DNA of 47,044 bases from a bacterium (GTDB lineage: Bacteria; Chloroflexota; Dormibacteria; Aeolococcales; Bog-877): contig JAKABB010000010.1 of the NCBI GenBank assembly GCA_021802045.1, positions 1-47,044 of the forward strand. Direction: 5' to 3'. Numbering within the stretch: position 1 is the first letter of the stretch; every line of letters starts with the position of its first letter. The position numbers and the translations under genes were made by a program. Under the pieces are notes generated by a model. That model was not told the DNA's origin, made no database searches, and saw nothing but the letters and a program-made list of their open reading frames with translations. This document shows positions 34,952 through 43,162 of the stretch, in pieces.

Positions 34952-35545
34952 CCCATCAGGCGCGAAGTGTGGGCGATAGTCTCCGACTTGGGCGGTTGCC
35001 GCTTCCCGGGCTCGGTACCCGGCTCAGACACGCCGGGCGCCGGAGCCAGCCCGCCGCGCGCCGTGGGGGCCCCCTCCGGCCGGCCGCACGGAGGGTCCTC
35101 GTGGAGGGAAGGCCGAGGCCGCAGCCCTGCTCGCCCGCTGCCGCGCCGCCGCGGTCCGTCACCTCGGCGACCCCGGCCCTCGGGAGCCCGCCCACCGGCT
35201 GCCCGCCATCAGCCCGGAGCTGCGCGCCCGGTGGTCGCGGCACCAGATCGCCGCCCTGGGCCAGAGCCCGCCGCACCAGGTGGGGGACGCTCCCGACCAG
35301 CAGCCGGTCACGGGTGCCGCCGGCGCTGGCGACCCGGCCCGCATCGCCACGCTCCCCGCGGGGGCCCCCCACGGGGCACAGTCGAGACGGCGATGGCCCG
35401 AGTCCTCCCCGGCGGGCTCGGTGTCAGGCTCCGGGCTCCGGAGTCCGGGCCGGGGCCGCACGCGCTCCGATCGGGGCCCCGGCCGCTCCGGCTCCCACCG
35501 ACGCTGCGCCGCCGCCGCACCGTTGTCCCCCCGGCCCCGCGCCGC
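34952..35545. other. Intergenic stretch with a coding-like but unassigned segment
   Basis: No family match. From about 35100 to 35400 one plus-strand frame (KAEAAALLARCRAAAVRHLG, then LPAISPELRARWSRHQIAAL) has normal codon composition and protein-like text, but there is no start codon in frame nearby and it later runs through the Eis-like gene. It could be the remnant of a lost gene or chance in GC-rich DNA. Confidence 0.3.
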
Positions 35546-36814
35546 TCAGAAGACGTCCGGGCACCAGGGAGCGCGGGGCCAGCCGAGAAGCCGGTCGGCC
35601 GCCGCCGCCGCGCCCGGTTGGAGCTCCGCCACCCAGCCGGCCCGCACCAGGGTGTGCAGCCGGGTCTGCCCCAAGTAGGCGGTGGCCAGGGCCGCGACCG
35701 GGACCCGCAGGACCGGACGGCGCCGGGTGGGCCGGCAGCTGGCCCCGTCGGGGCCGCCCTCCAGCTCGAAGACGCCGTCGTTCCAGGGGCAGAGGGGATC
35801 CTCGACCCGCAGCACCAGGCGGCCGGCGGTGGCGTAGCGGCGGGCGGCCAGGGCTGCGGGGAGGTCCACCAGCCGCAGCCAGAGCCCATCCCGGGTCTCG
35901 ACCCGCAGGCGACGGGGCTCGCGCAGCCGGTCCCGGAGCGGGTCGTCGAGGGGGCGATGGCGTGCCTCCACCTCGGCCACCAGGTCCAGGTCGAGGCACA
36001 GGCGCCAGAGCGCCGCCTCGACCTCGGGATCGGCGGCCACCAGCTCCTCCACCCGCAGGATCGCCGCCGCCCCCGGCCCATGCCACTCGTGCTGCACCCG
36101 GTAGCAGACGTAGCCGTCCACGGTCCCGGCCGGGTCCTCGTGCACGCCGACCACCAGGTCGCCGACCGCCTCCCCAGGGTGCGGGACCGGCGCCAGCCGG
36201 TCGGCCCACCGGGCCGCCGTCCGCGGCACCATGCCCGGCACCAGCGCCCGGACCGCGTCGAACGCGGGCTGGAGCCGGACCGCGAGGCCAGCATCGGCGG
36301 CCAGGACCCGCAGCCGCCCCGGGGGGGTGGGGGCGGCGCGGAAGGCGCTGTGCCGGGTGGCGATCCGGCAGGCGGCGCTGGGGGCCGCGACGCCGTAGCC
36401 GAAGCGCTCGTAGATGCCGCTCTCGCTGGCCCAGAGCGCCGCCGCCACCTCCCCGCGCCAGCGCACGTCGGCCAGCTGCCGTCGCATCAGCGCGGTCAGC
36501 ACCCCGCGCCGGCGATGGGTGGGGAGCACCCCCACCGCGGTCACCCCGGCCACCGGCGCCGTTCCCCCGGGGACGGTCATGGCGTAGGTGATGGCCGCCG
36601 CGGTGCCCACGATCTCGTTCCCGACGGTGGCCCCAAGGCAGCGGTCCCACTCCAGCAGCCGGCGGTCCCGCTCCAGCAGCTCGGTGGTCGGGACCTCGCT
36701 GAAGGCCAGCCCCGTGGCTCGCAGCCAGGCCTCCCGCTCCGCCGGCGCCACCCGGCGCACCCGGACCCCGGGGTTGCCGCCCGCCGGGCCCCGCCCGGCG
36801 CTGGGCTCAGTCAC
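35546..36814 (-). CDS. Eis-like GNAT acetyltransferase
   Basis: The protein has 422 residues, as in the Eis family. The first GNAT domain holds the acetyl-CoA loop VTAVGVLPTHRRRGVLTALMRRQL (V-x-V-x-P-x-x-R-R-x-G). A second GNAT-like domain and a C-terminal sterol-carrier-like domain (LRLVDLPAALAARRY... GRLVLRVEDPLCPWNDGVFEL) follow. It ends ...PWCPDVF; in Eis the terminal Phe carboxylate is catalytic, and the same end is seen here. Known members acetylate aminoglycosides or protein lysines. GTG start, 8-nt overlap with the preceding GNAT gene. Specific substrate unknown. Confidence 0.88.
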   Translation of the reverse strand: MTEPSAGRGPAGGNPGVRVRRVAPAEREAWLRATGLAFSEVPTTELLERDRRLLEWDRCLGATVGNEIVGTAAAITYAMTVPGGTAPVAGVTAVGVLPTHRRRGVLTALMRRQLADVRWRGEVAAALWASESGIYERFGYGVAAPSAACRIATRHSAFRAAPTPPGRLRVLAADAGLAVRLQPAFDAVRALVPGMVPRTAARWADRLAPVPHPGEAVGDLVVGVHEDPAGTVDGYVCYRVQHEWHGPGAAAILRVEELVAADPEVEAALWRLCLDLDLVAEVEARHRPLDDPLRDRLREPRRLRVETRDGLWLRLVDLPAALAARRYATAGRLVLRVEDPLCPWNDGVFELEGGPDGASCRPTRRRPVLRVPVAALATAYLGQTRLHTLVRAGWVAELQPGAAAAADRLLGWPRAPWCPDVF

Positions 36815-37388
36815 GGAACAGCCGGCGCACGATCGGGCGCGGGCCGCGGCGGGCGACCTCCTGGAACCCGGCCGAACGGAACAGGCTCAGGGTGCCGGTG
36901 TAGGCCGCGCCGTTGCTGATCCGCCGGCCGTCACCATCGTCCAACGGGTAGCCCTCGAGCCCCGGCGCCCCGGCGGCGCGGGCGTGCGCCACCGCCGCCA
37001 GGAGCAGGGCCCGCGCCACCCCCTGGCGGCGGTGCCGCCGGTGGATGTAGAAGCAGGACACCGCCCAGACCGGGACGCCGTCGACCGGGCCCAGACGGGG
37101 GGAGCGCTGCAGGCGCTGCAGCTCGGACCGGGGCGCGACCGCGCACCAGCCCACCGGCGCCCCGTCGCGGTAGGCCAGCAACCCCGGGGGCGGCCCCGCC
37201 TCGACCCGCTCCCGCAGCAGCGCCCGCGTGCCCTCGCCGCACCGGGCCTGCCACTCCGCCCCGGGCAGGCGCCAGTACCAGCACCAGCAGCCGCCCACGG
37301 CGCCCCGGGGGCCGAAGAGCTCCTCCAGGTCGTCCCAGCGTTCTGGGGTCAGCGGCGCCGTCCGCGGCTCGTCGGCGCCGGCGGTCAT
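36807..37388 (-). CDS. GNAT-family N-acetyltransferase
   Basis: The protein has 193 residues. The N-terminal GCWCWYWR motif is typical of one actinobacterial GNAT subgroup. The acetyl-CoA-binding block is CFYIHRRHRRQGVARALLLAAVAHARAAGAPGLEGYPLD. The C-terminal GTLSLFRSAGFQEVARRGPRPIVRR completes the fold. Substrate unknown. It overlaps the resolvase-like gene before it by 4 nt (ATGA) and the Eis-like gene after it by 8 nt. Confidence 0.88.
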   Translation of the reverse strand: MTAGADEPRTAPLTPERWDDLEELFGPRGAVGGCWCWYWRLPGAEWQARCGEGTRALLRERVEAGPPPGLLAYRDGAPVGWCAVAPRSELQRLQRSPRLGPVDGVPVWAVSCFYIHRRHRRQGVARALLLAAVAHARAAGAPGLEGYPLDDGDGRRISNGAAYTGTLSLFRSAGFQEVARRGPRPIVRRLFRD

Positions 37389-37984
37389 CGGGGAGGGGGT
37401 GGGCCGTCCGGGCCGTAGGGGACCGCCGGCGGTCCCAGGGCGGCCCGGCGCTCGATCGCGGCCAGCTCCGCGCGCAGGCGGGCCTGCTCCCGGCGGAGCG
37501 CGGCGTTCTCGGCGACCGCGGCCTGCACCCGCGCCACCAGGGACCGCATCTCCGCCACCACCGAGCGCGGTCGCCCGCCCCGGCCCCGCGGCGCCGGGAC
37601 CGGCGCCGCGGCGGGGTCGAACTCCTCGGGGACCAGGGCCAGCTCGACCCCGAGCCCCGCCAGCTCCTGGCGGATGCTGAGGCAGAGCAGGGGGTCGTCG
37701 CTCAGCGCCCGCGACTCGGCCGTCACCCGCCGCCACTCGCCCCGCGGGGCCGCGGCCAGCAGCTCCTGCATGGCCGGACGCCAGCGCGGGGCGGCCGAGC
37801 TCCCGAGGTCGGCGAAGTGGGCGTGGTGGCGCGCCCGCCAGCCCTCGGCGCGCAGGTACGCCCGCACCCGGCGACGTTGGGCCTGGAGCTCGGCCCGCCC
37901 CGCAGCCCCCGTCAGCGGGGTGGCGACGTAGACCGCGCTGGCCGCCCCGCGCGCGCCAGCGCCAGCCGCGGGCGATCGAGTCAT
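37385..37984 (-). CDS. Resolvase-like protein lacking catalytic residues, with AT-hook and coiled coil
   Basis: The protein has 199 residues. Residues 17-123 follow the serine-recombinase N-terminal pattern: SAVYVATPLTG, AELQAQRRRVRAYLRAEGW, FADLGSS, RWRPAMQELLAAAPRGEW, ESRALSDDPLLCLSIRQELAGLGVELALVPEEFD. Where active enzymes have YxRVS, it has YVATP, so both the catalytic Ser and its Arg are missing. A basic AT-hook-like GRGGRPR (134-140) and a coiled coil (about 143-180) replace the usual DNA-binding end. It cannot recombine DNA but may oligomerise on it. AAGGGA about eight bases before the ATG. First gene of a three-gene operon with two acetyltransferases. Confidence 0.55.
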   Translation of the reverse strand: MTRSPAAGAGARGAASAVYVATPLTGAAGRAELQAQRRRVRAYLRAEGWRARHHAHFADLGSSAAPRWRPAMQELLAAAPRGEWRRVTAESRALSDDPLLCLSIRQELAGLGVELALVPEEFDPAAAPVPAPRGRGGRPRSVVAEMRSLVARVQAAVAENAALRREQARLRAELAAIERRAALGPPAVPYGPDGPPPPR

Positions 37985-38118
37985 GCGCTGTGTCCCTTCC
38001 CGACCCGGTGGCGCCCCCCCGTCCGGCGCCGGGGCCGCCGAACCTGCCCGCCATTGTGCCGCAGCGACGGGGGCCGGGACCGGGCCGCCGCCCGCACAGG
38101 CCGGCCGCGAGGACCCGA

Positions 38119-38124
38119 TAGGCT
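38119..38124 (+). promoter_or_regulatory. -10 box of the SCO1664-family gene
   Basis: TAGGCT is followed by 10 nt and the ATG at 38135. The predicted transcript would have at most a few leader bases. No Shine-Dalgarno is seen. Confidence 0.45.
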
Positions 38125-38134
38125 GTGATCGGCG

Positions 38135-38899
38135 ATGCCCTGGCCCGCGCCCGACCCCGCTCCCAGCGACCCCGCCCCCGGCGGGGTGGCAGCCGGCGAC
38201 CTCGAGTCGTGGCTGGCGACGGCGCCCATCTCGGAGATCGGACGGGTCCCCTGGGGGAGCAACGCCGTCTTCCAGGTCCTGCTCGAGACCCCGTCGGGGC
38301 CCCGGCTCGCCATCTACAAGCCGGCCCGGGGGGAGCGGCCGCTGTGGGACTTCCCCGGCCGCACCCTGCACCGGCGGGAGGTGGCCACCGCCCGGGTGGA
38401 CGGCGCGCTGGGGTGGGAGCTGACCCCCCGGACCGCGCTGCGCCCCTCAGGTCCCCTCGGGGTGGGATCGATGCAGGAGTTCATCGAGCAGCCGGGGAAC
38501 CCGGAGCTGGTCCCCCGGGGCCCGGCCCTGGAGCACGCCCTGGCCGGGATGGCCGCCCTGGACGTTCTGATCAACAACGCCGACCGCAAGCGGGCCCACC
38601 TCCTGGTGGACCCCGCCGGGCGGCTGCGGGGGATCGATCACGGGGTCACGTTCCACCAGGAGTTCAAGCTGCGGACCGTCCTCCTCGACCTCGGCGGGGA
38701 GCCGGTGCCGGCCCCCTGGCTGGCGGACCTGCGCCGCCTGGCGGCCGACGGCGCGCGGCGGGCCCGGCTCCGCCAGGCCCTGGGCGCCCTGCTGGCGCCG
38801 GCGGAGGTGCGGGCCTTCGAGGACCGGCTGCGGCGGCTGGCCCAGACCGGGGTCTATCCCCGGCTCGACCGGTGGTACGGCCGACCCTTCGAGTGGTGA
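38135..38899 (+). CDS. SCO1664-family protein (phosphoinositide-kinase-like/HipA-like fold)
   Basis: The protein has 254 residues, matching the SCO1664 family (TIGR03843). Kinase-type residues are visible: Lys62 in IYKPARGERPLWDFP, then DVLINNADRKRAHLLVD (Asp143, Asn148, Asp150) and GIDHGVTFH (Asp168) in the places of the catalytic loop and metal-binding Asp. The family is common in actinobacteria, usually beside DUF3090 and phosphomutase genes; those neighbours are absent here. Biochemical role is not established. It is convergent with the MFS gene; the stops are 13 nt apart. Confidence 0.85.
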   Translation: MPWPAPDPAPSDPAPGGVAAGDLESWLATAPISEIGRVPWGSNAVFQVLLETPSGPRLAIYKPARGERPLWDFPGRTLHRREVATARVDGALGWELTPRTALRPSGPLGVGSMQEFIEQPGNPELVPRGPALEHALAGMAALDVLINNADRKRAHLLVDPAGRLRGIDHGVTFHQEFKLRTVLLDLGGEPVPAPWLADLRRLAADGARRARLRQALGALLAPAEVRAFEDRLRRLAQTGVYPRLDRWYGRPFEW

Positions 38900-38912
38900 G
38901 GGCCGGCGCCCG

Positions 38913-40388
38913 TCAGGCGGCCGGCCCCACGGCGCGCGCCGTGGGGCGGCCCCGGCTGAGCGAGAAGACGGCGGCGATCCCCACCAGCACCAGCGAGGCG
39001 TAGAAGGCCGCGTGGAGGCCGGCGGCGAAGGCCGCCGAGGGAGCGGCGCTCAGGGAGGTGGTGCCGACGAAGATGGCGAAGGCGAGCCGGGCGGGGATCG
39101 CCCGCGAGGCCACCAGGAGGGCCAGGGAGAAGGAGAAGATCATGCCGATGTTGGAGAACATCCGCAGCAGGCCGGAGGCGACCCCCAGGGCCCGGGGCGG
39201 CGCCACCCGCATCACCGCGGCGTTGTTGGCGGGGTAGAAGGCGGCGGCCCCCAGGCCGCTCACCAGGCTCGCCACCACCACCAGCCAGAGGACGCTGTGC
39301 ACCCCGAGCCGGGCGTAGAGGAGCAGGGACAGCGCCTGCAGGCCGAGCCCGAGCGTCGCCGGGACCACCGCGCCCACCCGGTCGGCCAGGCGCCCCCCCA
39401 GGGGCGCGCAGACCCCGCCCAGGATGAAGCCCGGGACCAGCAGGAGCGAGGCCCCCAGAGGGCTGAGGTGACGCACCCCCTGCAGGTACATGATCACCAG
39501 GAAGAGGACGGCGAAGTTCCCCAGCGCCTGGAAGAGGGCCGCCAGCAGCGAGGGGGTCAGGGTCGGCACCGCGAAGAGCCGCAGGTCCAGCATCGGCGCC
39601 GGGTGGCGGCGCTCCCACCACAAGAAGACGGCCAGCAGCGCCGCGCCACCGACCAGGGCGATGCCCAGGCGCCAGTCCAGGGCCCGGGTGGCCAGCTGGA
39701 TGATGGCCCACAGGATGCCGAGGAGTCCCGCCCCCAGCAGGGCCATCCCGACCCAGTCGATGCGCTGGGGCCGGTGCGGGCCGCGGTCGCGCAGGACCCG
39801 CAGGGCGACCCCCAGGGCCAGCCCGCCGATGGGCAGGTTGATGAGGAAGACCCAGCGCCAGGAGGCATAGGTGACGATCAGGCCGCCCAGCACGATCCCC
39901 ACGATCGCCCCCACGTTCCAGCCGATGGCGTTGAACCCGTAGGCCCGGCCCCGGCGCTCCGGGGGCACCATCTCGGCGATGACGGCGCCGCTGTTGGCGG
40001 CGATCAGGGCCCCGCCGACCCCCTGGAGCACCCGGAACCCGATGATGGCGAGGGCGTTCCAGGCCAGGCCGCAGCAGAGGGAGCCCACGATGAAGATGCC
40101 GAAGCCGGCCTCGTACATGCGGGCCCGGCCGTACATGTCGCCCAGGCGCCCCAGCTGGGTGGCGAGCAGGGTCAGCACCAGCAGGTAGGCCACGATGACC
40201 CAGACCACGGAGGCCAGGGGGACCCGGAGGGCGCTCTCGATCTCGGGCAGGGCCAGGATGACGATGGTGGTGTCGACGGCGGTGATCATCACCCCGATCA
40301 CGACCACCAGCAGCGCCAGGCCGGTGCGCTCGGGGGCCGGGCGCGCCGCCGCCGCGACGGTGCCCGGGGCCCGATGCGGAACGCTCAC
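38913..40388 (-). CDS. MFS transporter, DHA2 (14-helix drug:proton antiporter) family
   Basis: The protein has 491 residues and about 14 membrane segments. The DHA2 signatures are VDTTIVILALPEIESAL in the first helix, the loop GRLGDMYGRARMY (motif A), and GWNVGAIVGIVLGGLIV (motif C). Such proteins export drugs or metabolites using the proton gradient. GTG 40388 is chosen because it sits just before the first helix and 37 nt after thpR; a TTG 12 codons upstream is less likely. Substrate unknown. Confidence 0.88.
   Translation of the reverse strand: MSVPHRAPGTVAAAARPAPERTGLALLVVVIGVMITAVDTTIVILALPEIESALRVPLASVVWVIVAYLLVLTLLATQLGRLGDMYGRARMYEAGFGIFIVGSLCCGLAWNALAIIGFRVLQGVGGALIAANSGAVIAEMVPPERRGRAYGFNAIGWNVGAIVGIVLGGLIVTYASWRWVFLINLPIGGLALGVALRVLRDRGPHRPQRIDWVGMALLGAGLLGILWAIIQLATRALDWRLGIALVGGAALLAVFLWWERRHPAPMLDLRLFAVPTLTPSLLAALFQALGNFAVLFLVIMYLQGVRHLSPLGASLLLVPGFILGGVCAPLGGRLADRVGAVVPATLGLGLQALSLLLYARLGVHSVLWLVVVASLVSGLGAAAFYPANNAAVMRVAPPRALGVASGLLRMFSNIGMIFSFSLALLVASRAIPARLAFAIFVGTTSLSAAPSAAFAAGLHAAFYASLVLVGIAAVFSLSRGRPTARAVGPAA
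38924..38947 (+). terminator. Hairpin after the SCO1664-family gene
   Basis: A perfect 10-bp stem (gccccacggc/gccgtggggc) with GCGC loop lies 24 nt past the SCO1664-family stop. It is inside the 3' end of the convergent MFS gene. It probably terminates the plus-strand transcript. No T-tract. Confidence 0.5.
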
Positions 40389-40425
40389 CGGGCCACCGTA
40401 GCGAGCCCGGGGCGACGCGGGCAAC

Positions 40426-41028
40426 TCAGCGCAGCGGCAGCCGCCGCAGCCGGCGGTAGCGCGCCGGGCCGGTCGCCTGGGCCACCGACTGGAGCAGGGT
40501 CAGCTGGCCCACCGCCACCGGCAGGGGGTCCGGGGCGGGCCAGCCCGGTGGCGGTCGCTGCAACCAGCGGCGGGCCGCCGGCGTCAGCGGGCCCCGCACC
40601 CGGGCCAGGGTGGCGTGGGGTCGGTAGGGGACCGCAGGAGCTGGGAAGCCGGCGGCCACCAGGACGCCGGTGACGGCCGCGGCCAGGTCGCGGAGCGGCT
40701 CCGCCCCGCGGGCGCAGCCGAGCCACAGCACCCGCGGGCCCCGCCACCCCGGGAAGGCCCCCAGCCCGCCCAGGCCCAGGCAGAACGCCGGCCAGGCGGC
40801 CGCCACCGGCGCCACCGCGTCCACCACCCGCCCGGCCTGGGCCGGCGACAGGGAGCCGAGGAAGTGGACGGTGACGTGCACCCCGGCCGGCCGCACCACC
40901 GCCAGGGCGGGGTCCAGGTGGCGCAGGCTCCGCAGGGACGCCGCCAGCCGGGCCCGTGCCCCGGCCCCCAGTTCAACCGCCAGAAAGAGCGCCCCCGGGG
41001 AGCGGTCAACCACCGGGGCCGGAGGCAT
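40426..41028 (-). CDS. thpR: RNA 2',3'-cyclic phosphodiesterase (2'-5' RNA ligase family)
   Basis: The protein has 200 residues. The two HxTx motifs of the 2H phosphoesterase fold are HVTV at 51-54 and HATL at 138-141. ALFLAVELG near the N terminus and VAVGQLTLLQS near the C terminus match ThpR/LigT. The enzyme opens 2',3'-cyclic phosphates. The gene overlaps the alpha/beta hydrolase gene by 23 nt. Its link to the catabolic operon is probably only positional. Confidence 0.9.
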   Translation of the reverse strand: MPPAPVVDRSPGALFLAVELGAGARARLAASLRSLRHLDPALAVVRPAGVHVTVHFLGSLSPAQAGRVVDAVAPVAAAWPAFCLGLGGLGAFPGWRGPRVLWLGCARGAEPLRDLAAAVTGVLVAAGFPAPAVPYRPHATLARVRGPLTPAARRWLQRPPPGWPAPDPLPVAVGQLTLLQSVAQATGPARYRRLRRLPLR

Positions 41029-41884
41029 CGGCGTCCAGGAAGGCGGTCAGCGCCGCCACCTGGGCGGTGATGAACTCGGGGCTCCAGCCGTGGCCGGCGC
41101 TGGCGATGACCCGGAACTCGGTCTGCGGCCGCCGGGCGGTCAGGCGGACCAGCGCCGGGACGTCCACGATGCGATCGTCGGCGGCGACCAGGAGCAGGAC
41201 CCGGTGCGGGAAGCGGGCCAGGTCCCCGCGGAAGTCATGGGCCAGGCCGTCGCGCAGCCACTCCCGCGCCGCCCGCGGGCTGGCCCGCCGCTGGTTGTCG
41301 AAGTTCACCTGGGCGCTGCGGGCGTCCACCGGGCCCGAGCCCTCCACCACCCAACGCTTGTAGAGGTCGCTGACCAGCCGGCTGCGCGCGACGCGAGCGA
41401 TGGCGGCGAAGACCCCGGGGGCGGTGAAGACCGCCACCTGGCGGTGGAAGCGCCTCCGCACCACCGAGGGGTGCAGCAGCGGCGTGTGCAGGATCAGGCT
41501 GCGCGCCGCGGGCGGGTCCAGGCGGTGCAGGGCCAGGGCCACCGAGGCCCCGAGGCAGAGCCCGCCCAGGTCGTAGGTGGCGGCCCCCTCGGCGTCGGCC
41601 ACCGCCGCCACCTCCCGCGCCAGCTGGGCGGCGGTGTGCCGGCCCGGCAGTGGCGCCGAGGCCCCGAACCCCGGCAGGTCGGGGATCAGCAGCCGCCGCC
41701 GCGCTGCCAGGGCCGGCAGCCAGGTCTCGAAGTTCTCGGCCGAGCCCAGGAAGCCGTGACAGAGGACCAGCGCCGGCCCCGACCCCACCACCAGGTAGCG
41801 CAGCCCGCCCTGGGGCCGCTGCAGGACCCGCTCCGTGGCGCCCAGCCCGGTGAGCCCGGGCGCCAGGGGCGGAGCTGGGCTCAC
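41006..41884 (-). CDS. Alpha/beta hydrolase with cysteine in the nucleophile position
   Basis: The protein has 292 residues. The oxyanion HGF motif is at 43-45 and PDLPGFGAS follows. The nucleophile elbow reads GLCLG (Cys110) where most family members have GxSxG. Acid Asp236 or Asp237 (VAADDRIVD) and His265 (ASAGHGWSPE) complete the triad. Dienelactone hydrolase is a known Cys-using relative with a similar GxCxG elbow, but overall this looks like the MhpC/haloperoxidase branch. GTG start overlaps the acyl-CoA dehydrogenase stop by 4 nt, so it probably acts in the same pathway, perhaps on a thioester or ester. Confidence 0.85.
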   Translation of the reverse strand: MSPAPPLAPGLTGLGATERVLQRPQGGLRYLVVGSGPALVLCHGFLGSAENFETWLPALAARRRLLIPDLPGFGASAPLPGRHTAAQLAREVAAVADAEGAATYDLGGLCLGASVALALHRLDPPAARSLILHTPLLHPSVVRRRFHRQVAVFTAPGVFAAIARVARSRLVSDLYKRWVVEGSGPVDARSAQVNFDNQRRASPRAAREWLRDGLAHDFRGDLARFPHRVLLLVAADDRIVDVPALVRLTARRPQTEFRVIASAGHGWSPEFITAQVAALTAFLDADASGPGG

Positions 41885-43125
41885 CCGCTGGCCGCGACGG
41901 CCACATCCCCGGCCGCGACCGCCGGCTCCTCGTCGGGCCAGGGCGGCAGCGCGCGGCGCACCGGCCGGTCACTGCGGTAGCCGAGGGCGTACTCCGCGGC
42001 CAGCACCGTCTGCAGCTCGCGGGTGCCCTCGTAGATGAGCGTGGCCCGGCTGTTGCGCAGGTAGCGCGCGGCGGGGCACTCCTCGCTGAAACCGGTGGCG
42101 CCGTGCACCTGGAGCGCGTCGTCGGCGGCCCGGCGGGCGGCCTCGGTGTTCACCCACTTGGCCAGGGCGCTCTCCCGAGAGCTGCGCTGCCCGCTGTTCT
42201 TCAGCCAGCCCGCCCGCAACCAGAGCAGCCGCGCGATGTCGTAGTCCCGGCTCATGCCGGCGATCATCTGCTGCACCAGCTGCAGGCGGCCGATCTCCTG
42301 GCCCTGGACGTGGCGCTGGCGGGCGTAGGCCACGCTCATGTCGAGGCAGGCGCGCACCGTCCCGGCGGCGCCGGAGGCGACGCAGAAGCGCCCGCTGTCC
42401 AGGCAGCTCATCGCCACCTTGAAGCCCTCGCCCTCCTCGCCGATGCGGTTGGCGGCCGGGACCAGGGCGTCGTCCAGGTAGACCACCGCGGTGTCACTGG
42501 CTCGCAGCCCGTACTTGCCCTTCATGGGCTCGGTGCGCAGTCCCGGGCCGGCCAGGGCCCGCTCAACCAGGAAGGCGCTCATCCCGTGCCCCCCGCGGGC
42601 GGGGTCGGTGGTGGCGAAGACCAGCAGGTAGTCGGCGAAGTCCCCCATGGAGATCCAAACCTTCTGCCCCCGCAGCCGGTAGGCATCGCCCTCGCGCACG
42701 GCCTGGGTCCGGAGCGCCTGGACGTCGCTGCCGGCGTCGGGCTCGGTCAGCCCGAAGCACCCCTGGCGTCGGCCCTCGGCCAGCGGACGCAGCAGCCGCT
42801 GCCGCTGCTCCTCGGTGCCCCACTGGTAGATGCCGGTGGCGCAGAGCCCGGCGTGGACGGAGAGCGCGGTACGGCAGGAGGCGTCGACGTACTCCAGCTC
42901 CTCGCAGGCGAGGCCGAGGGCGATCCAGTCCAGCCCGGCTCCCCCGTAGCGCTGCGGGTAGCAGATCCCGGGCAGGCCCAGGCTGGCGAGCTTGGCGAAC
43001 AGCTCGGGGTCGGGGGTGGCGCTGCGATCGGCCTCGGGCACTCCGGGGGCCAGCTCCCGGGCGGCGAAGTCCCGGATCGTGGCCGCCAGCTGGCGGTGCT
43101 CGTCGGAGAGGGCGAGGTCGATCAT
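41881..43125 (-). CDS. Acyl-CoA dehydrogenase
   Basis: The protein has 414 residues. The family layout is complete: LSDEHRQLAATIRDFAARELAP, GLTEPDAGSDV (FAD and substrate loop), KVWISMGDFADYLLVFATTD, QMIAGMSRDYDIARLLWLRAGW, and LIYEGTRELQTVLAAEYALGYR with the catalytic Glu in YEGT. It oxidises an acyl-CoA and passes electrons to ETF. Chain specificity cannot be told from sequence. The start ATG 43125 begins the family N terminus and is 37 nt after the aldehyde dehydrogenase stop. With the upstream aminotransferase and aldehyde dehydrogenase it suggests amino-acid or omega-amino-acid catabolism. Confidence 0.93.
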   Translation of the reverse strand: MIDLALSDEHRQLAATIRDFAARELAPGVPEADRSATPDPELFAKLASLGLPGICYPQRYGGAGLDWIALGLACEELEYVDASCRTALSVHAGLCATGIYQWGTEEQRQRLLRPLAEGRRQGCFGLTEPDAGSDVQALRTQAVREGDAYRLRGQKVWISMGDFADYLLVFATTDPARGGHGMSAFLVERALAGPGLRTEPMKGKYGLRASDTAVVYLDDALVPAANRIGEEGEGFKVAMSCLDSGRFCVASGAAGTVRACLDMSVAYARQRHVQGQEIGRLQLVQQMIAGMSRDYDIARLLWLRAGWLKNSGQRSSRESALAKWVNTEAARRAADDALQVHGATGFSEECPAARYLRNSRATLIYEGTRELQTVLAAEYALGYRSDRPVRRALPPWPDEEPAVAAGDVAVAASG

Positions 43126-43162
43126 CGGGGGCCCCCGGGACGCGTCCCGGAGCCGGGCCCGG

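Noticed and set aside
35100-35400. Plus-strand gene with KAEAAALLARCRAAAVRHLG
   Set aside because: No start codon in a sensible place, no ribosome site, and the frame runs on through the Eis-like gene. Kept only as a coding-like stretch.
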